Assembly: GCA_019116705.1 (NCBI GenBank)
Contig: DXBF01000064.1
Span: forward strand, 1 to 49,624
Origin: Candidatus Gemmiger avistercoris
GTDB lineage: Bacteria; Bacillota; Clostridia; Oscillospirales; Ruminococcaceae
DNA: 49,624 nt
Direction: 5' to 3'
A program made the translations under genes and the position numbers. Below, in pieces: positions 15,926-24,165 of the stretch (its first letter is position 1; every line of letters starts with the position of its first letter). Under the pieces are notes generated by a model. That model saw only the letters and a list, made by a program, of their open reading frames with translations. It had not been told where the DNA came from and did not search any database.

Positions 15926-18502
15926 ATGCAACAATATACTATCACCGGCATGAGCTGCGCGGCCTGCAGCGCCCGGGTGGAAAAGGCCGTGTCGGCGGTG
16001 CCGGGCGTCACGTCCTGCTCGGTGAGCCTTTTGACGAATTCCATGGGCGTGGAGGGCTCTGCAGCGCCCGAGGCGGTCATCGCCGCGGTGGAAAACGCAG
16101 GCTACGGCGCGTCGGTCAAAGGCGCGCAGCGGCGGGCGGCCGCGGCGGAAAGCGGCGAACTCAAGGACACCGAGACCCCAAAGATGCTTCACCGGCTGAC
16201 CCTGTCGGTCATCTTCTGGCTGCCCCTGATGTATATCATGGGCTGGATGCTCTGGGGCTGGCCGCTGCCGCCGTTTTTTGAGAACAACCACCTGGCCTTG
16301 ATGATGTTTGAAATGCTGGATACCATCGCCGTAATGGTCATCAACCAGAAATTCTTCGTCAGCGGCTTCAAGGGCCTCCTCCACCGCGCGCCCAACATGG
16401 ATACCCTGGTGGCCATGGGTGCGGCGGCCGCGTTCGGTTACAGCACGGTCATGCTGTTTCTGATGGCCGACGCTGCGGTGCGCGGGAATACGGCCCAGGC
16501 CATGGTCTATATGGACGAGATGTATTTTGAGTCCGCAGCCACCATCCTGACGCTGATCACCGTCGGCAAAACGCTGGAAGCCTACTCCAAGGGGCGCACC
16601 ACCGACGCGCTCAAGAGCCTGATGAAGCTGGCCCCCAAGACCGCCACCGTGGTGCGCGGCGGGGTGGAGACCGAGGTCCCCGTGGATGCGGTGCGCCGGG
16701 ACGATATCTTTGTGGTGCGCCCCGGTGAGAACATCCCGGTGGACGGCGTGATCCTGGAAGGCCACAGCGCCGTCAACGAGTCCGCCCTGACCGGCGAGAG
16801 CATCCCGGTGGACAAGGCCGAGGGAGACCCGGTATCGGCCGCCACGGTCAACCAGTCCGGCTTCCTGCGCTGCCGCGCCACCCGTGTGGGGGAGGACACC
16901 ACCCTGGCCCAGATCATCCAGATGGTCAGCGATGCCGCAGCCACCAAAGCGCCTATCGCCAAGATCGCCGACAAAGTTTCCGGCGTGTTCGTGCCTGCGG
17001 TCCTCGCCATCGCCGCCGTCACCACCGTCGTCTGGCTGCTGCTGGGGCAGGATGTGGGCTATGCGCTGGCCCGCGGCATCTCGGTGCTGGTCATCAGCTG
17101 CCCTTGCTCGCTGGGTCTGGCCACCCCGGTGGCCATCATGGTGGGCAACGGCATGGGGGCCAAAAACGGCGTGCTGTTCAAGACGGCCGCTTCGCTGGAG
17201 GAGACCGGCCGTGTGGAGATCGTGGCGCTGGATAAGACCGGCACCATCACCAGCGGCGAACCCAAAGTCACCGACATCCTGCCCGCCGCGGGCGTCGGCG
17301 AGGAGGAACTGCTCCGGCTGGCCCTGGCGCTGGAACAGAAAAGTGAACATCCCCTGGCCCGCGCCATCCTGCAGGCGGGCGCGGAGCGCGGCATGCAGGC
17401 GGAGGCAGTCTCCGCTTTCCGGGCGCTGCCCGGCAACGGCGTGACCGCCGAGCAGAACGGCGTGTCCCTCAGCAGCGGCAACCTGAAATTCATGCAGACC
17501 CGCGCCACAGTGCCCGAACCCCTCCGCGCCCGGGCCGAAGAACTGGCCGGGCAGGGCAAGACCCCGCTGTTCTTCTGCCGGGAGGGCCGCCTGCTGGGCG
17601 TGATCGCGGTAGCCGACGTTATCAAGCCCGACAGCCCCCAGGCGGTGCGGGAACTGCAAAACATGGGCGTCCGGGTGGTCATGCTCACCGGCGACAACGA
17701 GCGCACCGCCCGCGCCATCGGCGCACAGGCCGGTGTGGATGAAGTCATCGCCGGGGTGCTGCCCGACGGCAAGGAGAGCGTCATCCGCAAACTGAAAGAA
17801 CAGGGCAAGGTGGCCATGGTGGGCGACGGCATCAACGACGCCCCGGCCCTGACCCGCGCCGACATCGGCATCGCCATCGGCGCGGGGACCGACGTGGCCA
17901 TCGACGCGGCGGATGTGGTGCTGATGAAGAGCCGCCTCAGCGACGTGCCGGCGGCGGTCCGCCTGAGCCGCGCCACCCTGCGCAACATCCACCAGAACCT
18001 GTTCTGGGCGTTCTTCTACAACAGCATCGGCATCCCGCTGGCTGCGGGGGCTTTCGTCTCGCTGGGGCTGACGCTGAATCCCATGTTCGCGGCGGCCGCC
18101 ATGAGCCTGAGCAGCGTCTGCGTGGTGACCAACGCGCTGCGGCTCAACTTCTTCGATATGCGCAGCGCCCGCAGGGATAAGCCTGTCCGCCATAAACGTC
18201 CGGCGCAGCCGGCAACAGGGGAAAGTACCCCGGCTTGCCCGGTCCCCGCCCCGGCCTGCCCGGTCCCCGCCGCGCCCTCGGCGGAGCAGACCGTCGAAAA
18301 GACCCTGCAGATCGAAGGCATGATGTGCGAACACTGCGAAGCCACGGTCAAGAAGGCGCTGGAGGGCGTGCCCGGCGTGCAGGAAGCAACGCCCAGCGCG
18401 GCACAGGGCACGGCGGTCGTCCGTATGGACCCCGGCACGCCGGAGGAGGCCCTTGCCAAAGCGGTGGAGGGCGTAGGCTATGTGGTACACGGCGTCGGCT
18501 GA
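15926..18502 (+). CDS. copA: Copper-exporting P-type ATPase with HMA domains at both ends
   Basis: An 858-residue P1B-ATPase. Order: N-terminal HMA domain ([11 protein letters not shown], Cys11/Cys14), membrane helices, actuator TGES near 289, CPC ion gate at 392-394 (SCPCSLG), phosphorylated Asp436 in DKTGT, hinge GDGIND near 633, last two helices, then a linker with a doubled ACPVPA motif and a second, C-terminal HMA domain ([11 protein letters not shown], Cys801/Cys804). Common CopA proteins carry their metal-binding domains at the N-terminus, so the C-terminal one is odd. It exports Cu(I) from the cytoplasm. ATG 15926 follows GGAGGG; the gene lies 50 bases after csoR. Confidence 0.95.
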   Translation: MQQYTITGMSCAACSARVEKAVSAVPGVTSCSVSLLTNSMGVEGSAAPEAVIAAVENAGYGASVKGAQRRAAAAESGELKDTETPKMLHRLTLSVIFWLPLMYIMGWMLWGWPLPPFFENNHLALMMFEMLDTIAVMVINQKFFVSGFKGLLHRAPNMDTLVAMGAAAAFGYSTVMLFLMADAAVRGNTAQAMVYMDEMYFESAATILTLITVGKTLEAYSKGRTTDALKSLMKLAPKTATVVRGGVETEVPVDAVRRDDIFVVRPGENIPVDGVILEGHSAVNESALTGESIPVDKAEGDPVSAATVNQSGFLRCRATRVGEDTTLAQIIQMVSDAAATKAPIAKIADKVSGVFVPAVLAIAAVTTVVWLLLGQDVGYALARGISVLVISCPCSLGLATPVAIMVGNGMGAKNGVLFKTAASLEETGRVEIVALDKTGTITSGEPKVTDILPAAGVGEEELLRLALALEQKSEHPLARAILQAGAERGMQAEAVSAFRALPGNGVTAEQNGVSLSSGNLKFMQTRATVPEPLRARAEELAGQGKTPLFFCREGRLLGVIAVADVIKPDSPQAVRELQNMGVRVVMLTGDNERTARAIGAQAGVDEVIAGVLPDGKESVIRKLKEQGKVAMVGDGINDAPALTRADIGIAIGAGTDVAIDAADVVLMKSRLSDVPAAVRLSRATLRNIHQNLFWAFFYNSIGIPLAAGAFVSLGLTLNPMFAAAAMSLSSVCVVTNALRLNFFDMRSARRDKPVRHKRPAQPATGESTPACPVPAPACPVPAAPSAEQTVEKTLQIEGMMCEHCEATVKKALEGVPGVQEATPSAAQGTAVVRMDPGTPEEALAKAVEGVGYVVHGVG

Positions 18503-18554
18503 GCCGAAGTCTGTTCCCATCTGATTTTGTAACTTTACAAGGAGGTATGACCCT

Positions 18555-18773
18555 ATGAAAAAGTTGATGAAAGTGGAAGGCATGCACTGCGGCGGCTGTT
18601 CGGCCCGCTTGAAACGGATGCTGGAAGCCCTGCCCGAGGTGGAGAGCGCCGCGGCGGACCACGAGGCAGGCACCGCCGAAGCGGAGCTGAACGCCGCACT
18701 GCCCGACGACAAGATCAAGGCTGTGATCGAGAACGGCGGCTTTACCGTCACAAAGATCGAAACGGTGGACTGA
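18555..18773 (+). CDS. copZ: Copper chaperone CopZ-like HMA protein
   Basis: A 72-residue single HMA domain, MKVEGMHCGGCSARL, with metal-binding Cys12 and Cys15 and the usual beta-alpha-beta-beta-alpha-beta length. It should carry Cu(I) to CopA, whose two HMA domains have the same fold. ATG 18555 follows AAGGAGG. It is the last gene of the operon, 52 bases after copA, and is followed by a strong hairpin. Its sequence differs clearly from the C-terminal HMA of CopA, so it is not a very recent copy of it. Confidence 0.9.
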   Translation: MKKLMKVEGMHCGGCSARLKRMLEALPEVESAAADHEAGTAEAELNAALPDDKIKAVIENGGFTVTKIETVD

Positions 18774-18789
18774 CCGGCCGCACAGCACA

Positions 18790-18827
18790 AAACAGCGGGG
18801 ACCGCGTGAAAGCGGTCCCCGCTGTTT
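18790..18827 (+). terminator. Terminator of the copper operon
   Basis: A perfect 16-bp stem (18790-18805 with 18812-18827, core AGCGGGGACCGC) with a 6-base loop, ending in only three T residues (GTTTCGG). The arm also begins AAA, so it can form for transcripts from the minus strand. Confidence 0.75.
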
Positions 18828-18883
18828 CGGTTCACGGGCAAAGACGGCGTTCCCACCCGGACGGCGGGGCACCCAAAGCATGT

Positions 18884-19516
18884 TCAGAGGTTGAACAGAA
18901 AAATGACGGTTTCGCACAGCAGCGGGGCTGAAGCCCACAGGCAGTAAAACAGCTGGGACCCCAGCGCCACCCAGGGGGCCAGCCGCGGGTGCAGGATCTG
19001 CAGCCAGGTCAGGACTGAACGGTAAAAACGGCCCTGTTCCCATGCTTTCCAGAGCCAAAGAAACAGGAAAGTGAAGCCCAGGCAGCATAGATAGACCAGC
19101 GGCGTGGGCAGCACGGCGCCGGGGTAAAGGACGCCGTCCTCAGGACGCCACTGGGTAACCACCTGGGCGGGCAGCAGAAACAGGGCGGCGACCGCCAGGG
19201 CTGCGGCTGCCAAGAAAAGGGCGGCCCGTACCGAGTGCCACTCGATGGCCGGAGGAAGTTCCAGCAGGGAGCGGGAGGACCGCGCCTGCCCGGCGGGGGC
19301 GTCGGGCGACCGCCCGGCCTGCATCAACTCCTCCAGCGTAAGCCCCAGGGCCTGGGCCAGCGGTTCCAGCGTGCCGATGTCCGGGAAGCCTAACCCCCGT
19401 TCCCAGCGGCTCACCGCCTTGTCGGTGACGTGCAGCTGCTCGGCCAGCGCGCTCTGGGTCAGGCCGCGCTCCCGGCGGGTTTGGGCTAAAAAGACGCCGA
19501 AAGATTTGGCATCCAT
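18884..19516 (-). CDS. XRE-family regulator with a C-terminal membrane domain
   Basis: A 210-residue protein: an N-terminal helix-turn-helix of the Cro/CI type (residues about 5-58; LTQSALAEQLHVTDKAVSRWERG), a short polar linker, then about 110 residues with four strongly hydrophobic segments. Membrane-tethered XRE proteins of this layout are common in Firmicutes, but their signals are mostly unknown. ATG 19516 has AAAGGAGG seven to eight bases upstream. It is divergent from the methyltransferase gene, and an imperfect palindrome over its own -35 suggests autoregulation. Convergent with the copper operon; no functional link to it is visible. Confidence 0.85.
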   Translation of the reverse strand: MDAKSFGVFLAQTRRERGLTQSALAEQLHVTDKAVSRWERGLGFPDIGTLEPLAQALGLTLEELMQAGRSPDAPAGQARSSRSLLELPPAIEWHSVRAALFLAAAALAVAALFLLPAQVVTQWRPEDGVLYPGAVLPTPLVYLCCLGFTFLFLWLWKAWEQGRFYRSVLTWLQILHPRLAPWVALGSQLFYCLWASAPLLCETVIFLFNL

Positions 19517-19541
19517 GGCAGCCCCTCCTTTCTTTGCTTTC

Positions 19542-19586
19542 AGCATAGCACGGCGGGGGCAAAAAGTAAATCGACGATCCGTTTAC
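19542..19586 (-). promoter_or_regulatory. Promoter of the XRE gene with an overlapping imperfect palindrome
   Basis: Minus strand: TTTACT (19565-19570), 17-base spacer, TATGCT (19542-19547). A 21-base imperfect palindrome at 19566-19586 has arms GTAAATCGA and TCCGTTTAC (7 of 9 positions pair) and covers the -35, as a self-repressor site would. Confidence 0.55.
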
Positions 19587-19620
19587 CTGCCTGTCGGGCT
19601 GGCGGAACGCGGGTGTTTTA

Positions 19621-19629
19621 TGGTATACT
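19621..19629 (+). promoter_or_regulatory. Extended -10 promoter of the methyltransferase gene
   Basis: TGGTATACT supplies an extended -10 (TGn plus TATACT, 19624-19629); no -35 hexamer is seen 17 bases upstream. It lies about 30 bases before the start codon. Confidence 0.5.
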
Positions 19630-19657
19630 GGGCGCACAGAACGCAAGGGGGAGAACG

Positions 19658-20419
19658 ATGGAGCGAAACGAATGGCTCCGGCTCTGGAAAGCGGAAGAAA
19701 ACGCCGCCCACATCCACGGGTGGGATTTTTCCCATATTCACGGCCGGTATACCGAGGAAACCGACCTGCCGTGGTCCTACCGGGACGTGGTTTTGCAATA
19801 TCTGCGGCCGGAGATGCAGCTGCTGGATGTGGACACCGGCGGCGGGGAATTCCTGCTCTCGCTGGGGCACCCTCCGGCCCGCACGGCCGCAACGGAAGCC
19901 TACCCGCCCAATGTGCGGCTCTGCCGGGAACGGCTGCTGCCGCTGGGCGTCGGCTTCCGGGAAGGGGACGGCGGGGGCCGCCTGCCCTTTGCGGACGCGG
20001 CGTTCGACTGTATCATCAACCGGCACGGGGACTTTCAAGCGCAGGAGACCGGCCGCCTGCTCAAACCCGGCGGCTTGTTCATCACCGAACAGGTGGGCGC
20101 GCAGAACGACCGGGAACTGGTGGAACTGCTGCTGGGACCGACGCCGCTGCCATACCCCGGCCTGACCCTTGCGGCGGTATGCCGCCAATTCCGGGAGGCA
20201 GGGTTTACAATCCTGCAGGCGCAGGAATGTTTCCGCCCTATCCGCTTTTTTGACGTGGGCGCGCTGGTCTGGTTCGCGCGGGTCATCGAGTGGGAGTTCC
20301 CGGGCTTCTCGGTGGACGCCTGCGCCGGACGGCTGCTGGCCGCGCAGCAGATGCTGGAACGGGACGGCTGCATCGAAGGACGCATCCACCGTATCCTGCT
20401 GGCAGCGGCCAAACCATGA
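19658..20419 (+). CDS. Class I SAM-dependent methyltransferase
   Basis: A 253-residue enzyme with a Rossmann-type SAM site: motif I LLDVDTGGGEFLLSLG, an acidic residue after strand 2 (ATEAYPPN), motif IV region FADAAFDCIINRHGDF and post-motif RLLKPGGLFITEQVG. The last 80 residues, holding an FRPIRFFDVGALVWFARVI segment, probably form the substrate pocket. ATG 19658 follows AAGGGGGAG. Single gene, divergent from the XRE regulator. The substrate cannot be told from sequence; a small molecule is likelier than nucleic acid because no RNA- or DNA-binding domain is attached. Confidence 0.82.
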   Translation: MERNEWLRLWKAEENAAHIHGWDFSHIHGRYTEETDLPWSYRDVVLQYLRPEMQLLDVDTGGGEFLLSLGHPPARTAATEAYPPNVRLCRERLLPLGVGFREGDGGGRLPFADAAFDCIINRHGDFQAQETGRLLKPGGLFITEQVGAQNDRELVELLLGPTPLPYPGLTLAAVCRQFREAGFTILQAQECFRPIRFFDVGALVWFARVIEWEFPGFSVDACAGRLLAAQQMLERDGCIEGRIHRILLAAAKP

Positions 20420-20432
20420 CGGCGGAGCCATA

Positions 20433-20468
20433 AGAAAAAGCCCGCCCCCGGCATGTGCCGGGGGCGGG
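20433..20468 (-). terminator. Terminator of mntP
   Basis: Minus strand: CCCGCCCCCGGCA pairs with TGCCGGGGGCGGG (20441-20453 with 20456-20468), followed by CTTTTTC. The plus strand has no T-run after the stem, so it probably does not serve the methyltransferase gene. Confidence 0.82.
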
Positions 20469-20475
20469 AACGCCT

Positions 20476-21033
20476 TTACAGGACGCCAAGCCCGCTCAGC
20501 AGCGTTTTGAACCCGATCAGGAGCAGTACCACACCGCCCAGCCGCTCGGCCGGGGCGCGGTATCTGCCGCCGAACACGGCCCCGGCCTTTACGCCAACGG
20601 CGGAAAGCACACAGGTGATGCAGCCGATCAGCGCTACGGCGGGCAGGATCTGCACCTGCATGGCGGCAAAGCTGACGCCGACGGCAAAGGCGTCGATGCT
20701 GGTGGCGACGGCCAGCGGCAGCATGGCTTTGGCGGAGTAGTCGTCGTCGAGGGTCTCGTCATCGCCGAAACTTTCCCGCACCATGTTGGCACCGATGGTG
20801 GCCAGCAGGAAAAAGGCGATCCAGGGGCCGAACCGGGTCAGGACCGCCGCAAAGCGGTCCCCCAGAAAATATCCCAGCGCGGGCATGGCCGCCTGGAACC
20901 CGCCGAACCACAGCCCGCAGGTCAGAGCGTGGCGCAGCGTCACTTTGCGTACCGACAGCCCTTTGCAGATGGAGACGGCGAAGGCGTCCATCGAAAGGCT
21001 GACGGCGATCAGGATCAGGTCGAACAGTGTCAT
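20476..21033 (-). CDS. mntP: Manganese efflux pump MntP
   Basis: A 185-residue membrane protein with six predicted helices and the two internal-repeat motifs of the family, SLSMDAFAVS (Asp16) and ATSIDAFAVG (Asp114), whose acidic residues are needed for Mn(II) transport. An acidic loop DDETLDDDYS separates the halves. It exports excess Mn(II). ATG 21033 follows GGAGGAAG. A yybP-ykoY manganese riboswitch lies in its leader, giving independent support for function. Single-gene unit with its own promoter and terminator. Confidence 0.95.
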   Translation of the reverse strand: MTLFDLILIAVSLSMDAFAVSICKGLSVRKVTLRHALTCGLWFGGFQAAMPALGYFLGDRFAAVLTRFGPWIAFFLLATIGANMVRESFGDDETLDDDYSAKAMLPLAVATSIDAFAVGVSFAAMQVQILPAVALIGCITCVLSAVGVKAGAVFGGRYRAPAERLGGVVLLLIGFKTLLSGLGVL

Positions 21034-21060
21034 ATAACTTCCTCCGTTTTTTCAGGGCAA

Positions 21061-21200
21061 TAAAAAAGACCTACCTGCCCGGCTGCATGGCGGGCAGGTA
21101 AGTCTCGTCATTTCAAGTTCAGCCAGAGCCGTGCGGCCCATTGTGTTGACAGAACTGCGCGGCGGCTGCTCCACCGCCGTGCCGACTACTCCCTTACATT
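21061..21200 (-). ncRNA. yybP-ykoY manganese riboswitch ahead of mntP
   Basis: On the minus strand the leader holds GGGAGTAG (end near 21193), the GTCAACA motif (21144-21150), a GC-rich stem between them, then AGACTTACC. That segment can pair with GGTAGGTCTTTTTT (21061-21074) to make a terminator: the arm CCTGCCCG/CGGGCAGG is capped by a short loop and followed by a T-run. These are the signature motifs of the yybP-ykoY class, which binds Mn(II). The layout implies transcriptional control: Mn(II) binding would free the AGACTTACC arm and allow read-through into mntP. Confidence 0.93.
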
Positions 21201-21206
21201 GCCAGT

Positions 21207-21235
21207 ATCTTAGCATGGCGCGGCGGGATTGTCAA
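21207..21235 (-). promoter_or_regulatory. Promoter of the riboswitch-mntP transcript
   Basis: Minus strand: consensus TTGACA (21230-21235), 17-base spacer, TAAGAT (21207-21212). The first transcribed bases would fall just before the riboswitch. Confidence 0.85.
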
Positions 21236-21250
21236 GGCAAACGCTCCGTC

Positions 21251-21279
21251 TTGCGCAAATGTCGCATTTAGGGTACAAT
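21251..21279 (+). promoter_or_regulatory. Promoter of the HAD hydrolase and exonuclease genes
   Basis: TTGCGC (21251-21256), 17-base spacer, TACAAT (21274-21279), about 30 bases before the start codon. Confidence 0.65.
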
Positions 21280-21309
21280 AGGCGTAAATACAAGCAGGAG
21301 CGGGAAGTT

Positions 21310-22128
21310 ATGGGATATAAAGTTTTGGCGCTGGATCTGGACGGGACGCTGACCAACAGCGAAAAGGTCATCACCCCGCGCACAAAGGCGGCTCTGCAGG
21401 AGGCCGCGCGCCGCGGCGTCTGCATCGTGCTGGCCAGCGGCCGCCCCACGGTGGGCATCCTGCCGCTGGCCCGGGAACTGGAACTGGAGAAATACGGCGG
21501 CTGCATTTTGAGCTACAACGGCGGCAAGATCATCGACTGCCGCAGCGGGCGCACCCTGGTGCAGTACGCTTTCCCGCCGGATCTGATCGAACCGGTCTGC
21601 ACTTTCAGCCGTTACTGGAACGTGGTGCCGCTGACCTACGATGCCAACGGCATCGTCACCGAACAGGCGGACAGCCCCTACGTGCAGGAGGAAGCGCGCA
21701 TCAACCGCATCCCGGTCCGCCAGGTGAAGGACCTCCCGGCAGAGATCCGCTATCCCATCCACAAGCTGCTGCTCACCGGCGACCCGGCGGACATGCCCCA
21801 TGTGGAAGAACTGATGCAGCAGGAATTTGCCGGGAAACTTTCCATCTACCGCTCCCAGCCGTTTTTCATCGAGACCATGCCGCTGCATGTGGAAAAGGCC
21901 GCCTCGCTGGAACTGCTGCTGCGCGGCATGGGCCTGACCGCCAAAGACCTGATGGCCTGCGGCGACGGTTGGAACGACCTGCCCATGATCCGTTTTGCCG
22001 GGCTGGGGGTGGCCATGGGCAACGCCCAGGCCCCGGTCAAGGCCGCGGCGGACTGCCTGACGGCCGACAACGACCACGACGGCGTAGGCCTGGCGGTGGA
22101 ACGATATATTTTGCAGGAGGGAAACTGA
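21310..22128 (+). CDS. Cof-type HAD-superfamily hydrolase
   Basis: A 272-residue HAD phosphatase of the type IIB (Cof) group: motif I LDLDGTLTN with nucleophile Asp9 and general acid Asp11, motif II LASGRP, a long cap domain between, motif III lysine (VEKAASLELLLRG) and motif IV GDGWNDLPM. Members dephosphorylate sugar phosphates, FMN or similar small molecules; the actual substrate is not readable here. ATG 21310 follows CAGGAG. The exonuclease gene begins three bases after its stop, so the two form an operon. Confidence 0.92.
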   Translation: MGYKVLALDLDGTLTNSEKVITPRTKAALQEAARRGVCIVLASGRPTVGILPLARELELEKYGGCILSYNGGKIIDCRSGRTLVQYAFPPDLIEPVCTFSRYWNVVPLTYDANGIVTEQADSPYVQEEARINRIPVRQVKDLPAEIRYPIHKLLLTGDPADMPHVEELMQQEFAGKLSIYRSQPFFIETMPLHVEKAASLELLLRGMGLTAKDLMACGDGWNDLPMIRFAGLGVAMGNAQAPVKAAADCLTADNDHDGVGLAVERYILQEGN

Positions 22129-22131
22129 GCG

Positions 22132-23088
22132 GTGAATCTGATCGTTTTTGACCTGGAGTGGAATATCGGGTACAAACCCAAGACCTTCCTTTACCACGGC
22201 ACCGAACTGACGCTGCGCGGGGAGATCATCCAGATCGGCGCGGCGCGCATCAATGAGCACGGGGATGTGCTGGATACCTTTGAAGTCAACCTGCGGCCCC
22301 GTATTTTCCGCAAATTGCAGCACCACATCGCCAAGGTCACCGGCATGTCCCAGGGGGACCTGGACGCCGGCATGCCGATGCGGGACGGCCTGCAGAAATT
22401 CCTCGACTGGGCCGGGCCGGACGCCGAACTGGCGGAATGGGGCCTGGACGATGTGCCGGTGCTGAAACAGAACCTGTTCCTGGCAGGGCTGGACGAGCGC
22501 TGGCCCGCCCAGTGGTACGATTTGCAGCGCATCTTCCTGCAGACTTACCCCCGCCGGGAAGGGGAGGGCCTGACGCTGGAAAGCGTGGTGGAACGCCTGG
22601 GCATCCCCAAGGAGGAACCTTTCCACAACGCGCTGGACGATGCGCTCTACACTGCGAAGATCTGCCGCAAGCTGCCGCTGGCGGAGGGGCTGGCCACCTA
22701 CCCCACCGGGGAGGAACTGCTGCGCAGCGCCCTGCTGGGGGAGGACTCCGCGGCGCGGGACGTGCGGGTGTTCATGGACCGCCTGGAACATGACGATTAC
22801 AAAAACGCGCCCGAACTCAACAGCGTGCACTGCCCCGAATGCGGCGCGCCGCTGACCCATGACGAAGTCTGGCTCAAGCGGGGCAACACCGGGTACTACA
22901 CCCGCAGCGAATGCCCCTACTGCGGCCACTGGTACGTGCGTTTCAAGCTGAGCCGCCGGGACGGGCTGCACTGGAGTTTTGCCCGCTGCACCGAACCGGC
23001 CACGCGGGAGGCGGACGCCCGCTGGGAAAAACAGCGCGCCGCCTTTGTGGAGCGCCTGCGCCGCAAGAAGGAACGCGAACAGGCATGA
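22132..23088 (+). CDS. DEDDh 3'-5' exonuclease with a C-terminal zinc ribbon
   Basis: A 318-residue protein. Residues 1-180 are a DnaQ/RNase T-type exonuclease: ExoI FDLEW (Asp7, Glu9), ExoII in AEWGLDDVPVL and ExoIII HNALDDALYT. Residues about 215-270 add two Cys pairs, HCPECG and CPYCGHW, forming a likely zinc ribbon, then a basic tail (RLRRKKEREQA). The exonuclease part resembles small KapD-like proteins; the added ribbon suggests RNA or DNA binding. GTG 22132 is preceded by GCAGGAGG inside the end of the HAD gene, so translation is coupled. Cellular substrate unknown. Confidence 0.85.
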   Translation: MNLIVFDLEWNIGYKPKTFLYHGTELTLRGEIIQIGAARINEHGDVLDTFEVNLRPRIFRKLQHHIAKVTGMSQGDLDAGMPMRDGLQKFLDWAGPDAELAEWGLDDVPVLKQNLFLAGLDERWPAQWYDLQRIFLQTYPRREGEGLTLESVVERLGIPKEEPFHNALDDALYTAKICRKLPLAEGLATYPTGEELLRSALLGEDSAARDVRVFMDRLEHDDYKNAPELNSVHCPECGAPLTHDEVWLKRGNTGYYTRSECPYCGHWYVRFKLSRRDGLHWSFARCTEPATREADARWEKQRAAFVERLRRKKEREQA

Positions 23089-23091
23089 CAA

Positions 23092-23117
23092 AACGCCCCG
23101 GAATTTTCCGGGGCGTT
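23092..23117. terminator. Bidirectional terminator between the exonuclease and degV genes
   Basis: AACGCCCCGGAA (23092-23103) pairs with TTCCGGGGCGTT (23106-23117); the minus strand continues with a T-run (GTTTTG). It separates two convergent genes. Confidence 0.75.
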
Positions 23118-23139
23118 CGCCGTTTGGGTCGTACGCTGT

Positions 23140-23979
23140 TCAGTAGGTGATGATAAGCCCCTGATCCTGGGCGTAAAAGCTGCACAGGCCGGCGCAGGGG
23201 GCAATGCGGATCTTCGCTTCCGGCCATTTGGCACGGATGCCGTGTTCCAGCAGCCGGGCGGCGTTCAGGTTGTTGCATTCGCTGATGAACACCGGGTGCA
23301 CGCCGTCGTATTTGTCGGCGTCCATCTGTTCCAGGATGCGGGCCAGTACGCGGGTCTCTCCGCGGGTCTTGTAGAAAAAGTCGATCCTGCCGTCGCTGGT
23401 GCGGCGGCCCAGCACCCGCATGTTCAACCGCCCGGCGATGAAGCCGACGACCTTGTTCACGCGGCCGTTCTTGGCCAGGTTCTCAAAGCTGGCCAGCGCG
23501 AAGAGGATATGGGTGGTCTCGGCAAATTTTTTCAGGGCAAAGCAGACGTCGTCGAAACCAATGCCTTCCCCGATCAGGGTGTTGGCCAGCTCTGCGGCGT
23601 CTGCCAGCGCGCCGGCGCAGCTCAGGGTGTCCAGAATGAAGATCTTCTTCTCGGGGTGCTCGTCCAGCACCATCTCCCGTGCCGAAAGCGCTGCATTATA
23701 GCTGCCGGACAGGTTGCTGCTGATGGTCAGCGCGATCACCTGGTCGGCCTGCAGAAAATATTCCGCCCATTCCTCGGGGCTGGGGCAGGCGCTGGTGCTG
23801 GCCCCGTTGTAGTCGGTCATCGCCTGCAGCATCTGCGGCACGTTCAAAGTCGGCAGATCCACGTATTCCCGTTCCCCGATGCGGATCTTAAAGGGTGCCA
23901 GGGCGAACTGCACCCCGGGCGCCGGGTGCGCCAGCGAACGGATCTCACAGGAAGTATCCGAAACGATCATCCATGACAT
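23140..23979 (-). CDS. DegV family fatty-acid-binding protein
   Basis: A 279-residue DegV/FakB-type protein. It keeps the ligand motifs STSACPSPEEW (near 61-71) and ISSNLSGSYNAA (near 86-97), whose Thr/Ser residues hold the fatty-acid carboxylate in FakB structures, and the C-terminal FISECNNLNAARLLEHGI segment. FakB proteins hand exogenous fatty acids to the kinase FakA; no fakA is present here, so it could serve a partner elsewhere. The N-terminus lacks the common IVTDS start (reads MIVSDTSCEI). ATG 23979 follows AAAGGAG. Single-gene unit with its own promoter. Confidence 0.88.
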   Translation of the reverse strand: MSWMIVSDTSCEIRSLAHPAPGVQFALAPFKIRIGEREYVDLPTLNVPQMLQAMTDYNGASTSACPSPEEWAEYFLQADQVIALTISSNLSGSYNAALSAREMVLDEHPEKKIFILDTLSCAGALADAAELANTLIGEGIGFDDVCFALKKFAETTHILFALASFENLAKNGRVNKVVGFIAGRLNMRVLGRRTSDGRIDFFYKTRGETRVLARILEQMDADKYDGVHPVFISECNNLNAARLLEHGIRAKWPEAKIRIAPCAGLCSFYAQDQGLIITY

Positions 23980-24023
23980 AAAATCGCTCTCCTTTACAGC
24001 AAAAGCAGGAGCTTTTTCTTTAT

Positions 24024-24052
24024 ATTATAGGGGGCGGACCGGGGACCGTCAA
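24024..24052 (-). promoter_or_regulatory. Promoter of the degV gene
   Basis: Minus strand: TTGACG (24047-24052), 17-base spacer, TATAAT (24024-24029), about 45 bases upstream of the start codon. Confidence 0.8.
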
Positions 24053-24095
24053 GTGAAGATTTCACCGGCCGGCATGTAAAAGATGGGGCGGCCAC

Positions 24096-24124
24096 TTGCC
24101 CCCGCCGGGAAAACGCGGTATAAT
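24096..24124 (+). promoter_or_regulatory. Promoter of the SGNH hydrolase gene
   Basis: TTGCCC (24096-24101), 17-base spacer, TATAAT (24119-24124). Confidence 0.72.
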
Positions 24125-24165
24125 AAATCTGTTATCGAAAGCCCCGAAGATCAGGAGTATCTGGA

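Noticed and set aside
18226-18275. Short direct repeats in the CopA linker as a CRISPR-like or mobile repeat
   Set aside because: They are two coding copies of ACPVPA in a Pro-rich linker, without spacers or neighbouring cas genes.
15704-18856. A 1050-codon open frame on the minus strand across csoR-copA-copZ
   Set aside because: It mirrors copA in a high-GC region where antisense frames stay open; it has low-complexity His/Gly/Asp-rich content, no ribosome site and no recognisable domain. The same holds for other long antisense frames in the window.
20441-20468. Stem-loop as terminator of the methyltransferase gene
   Set aside because: On the plus strand the stem is followed by AACGCC, not T residues; only the minus strand has a T-run.
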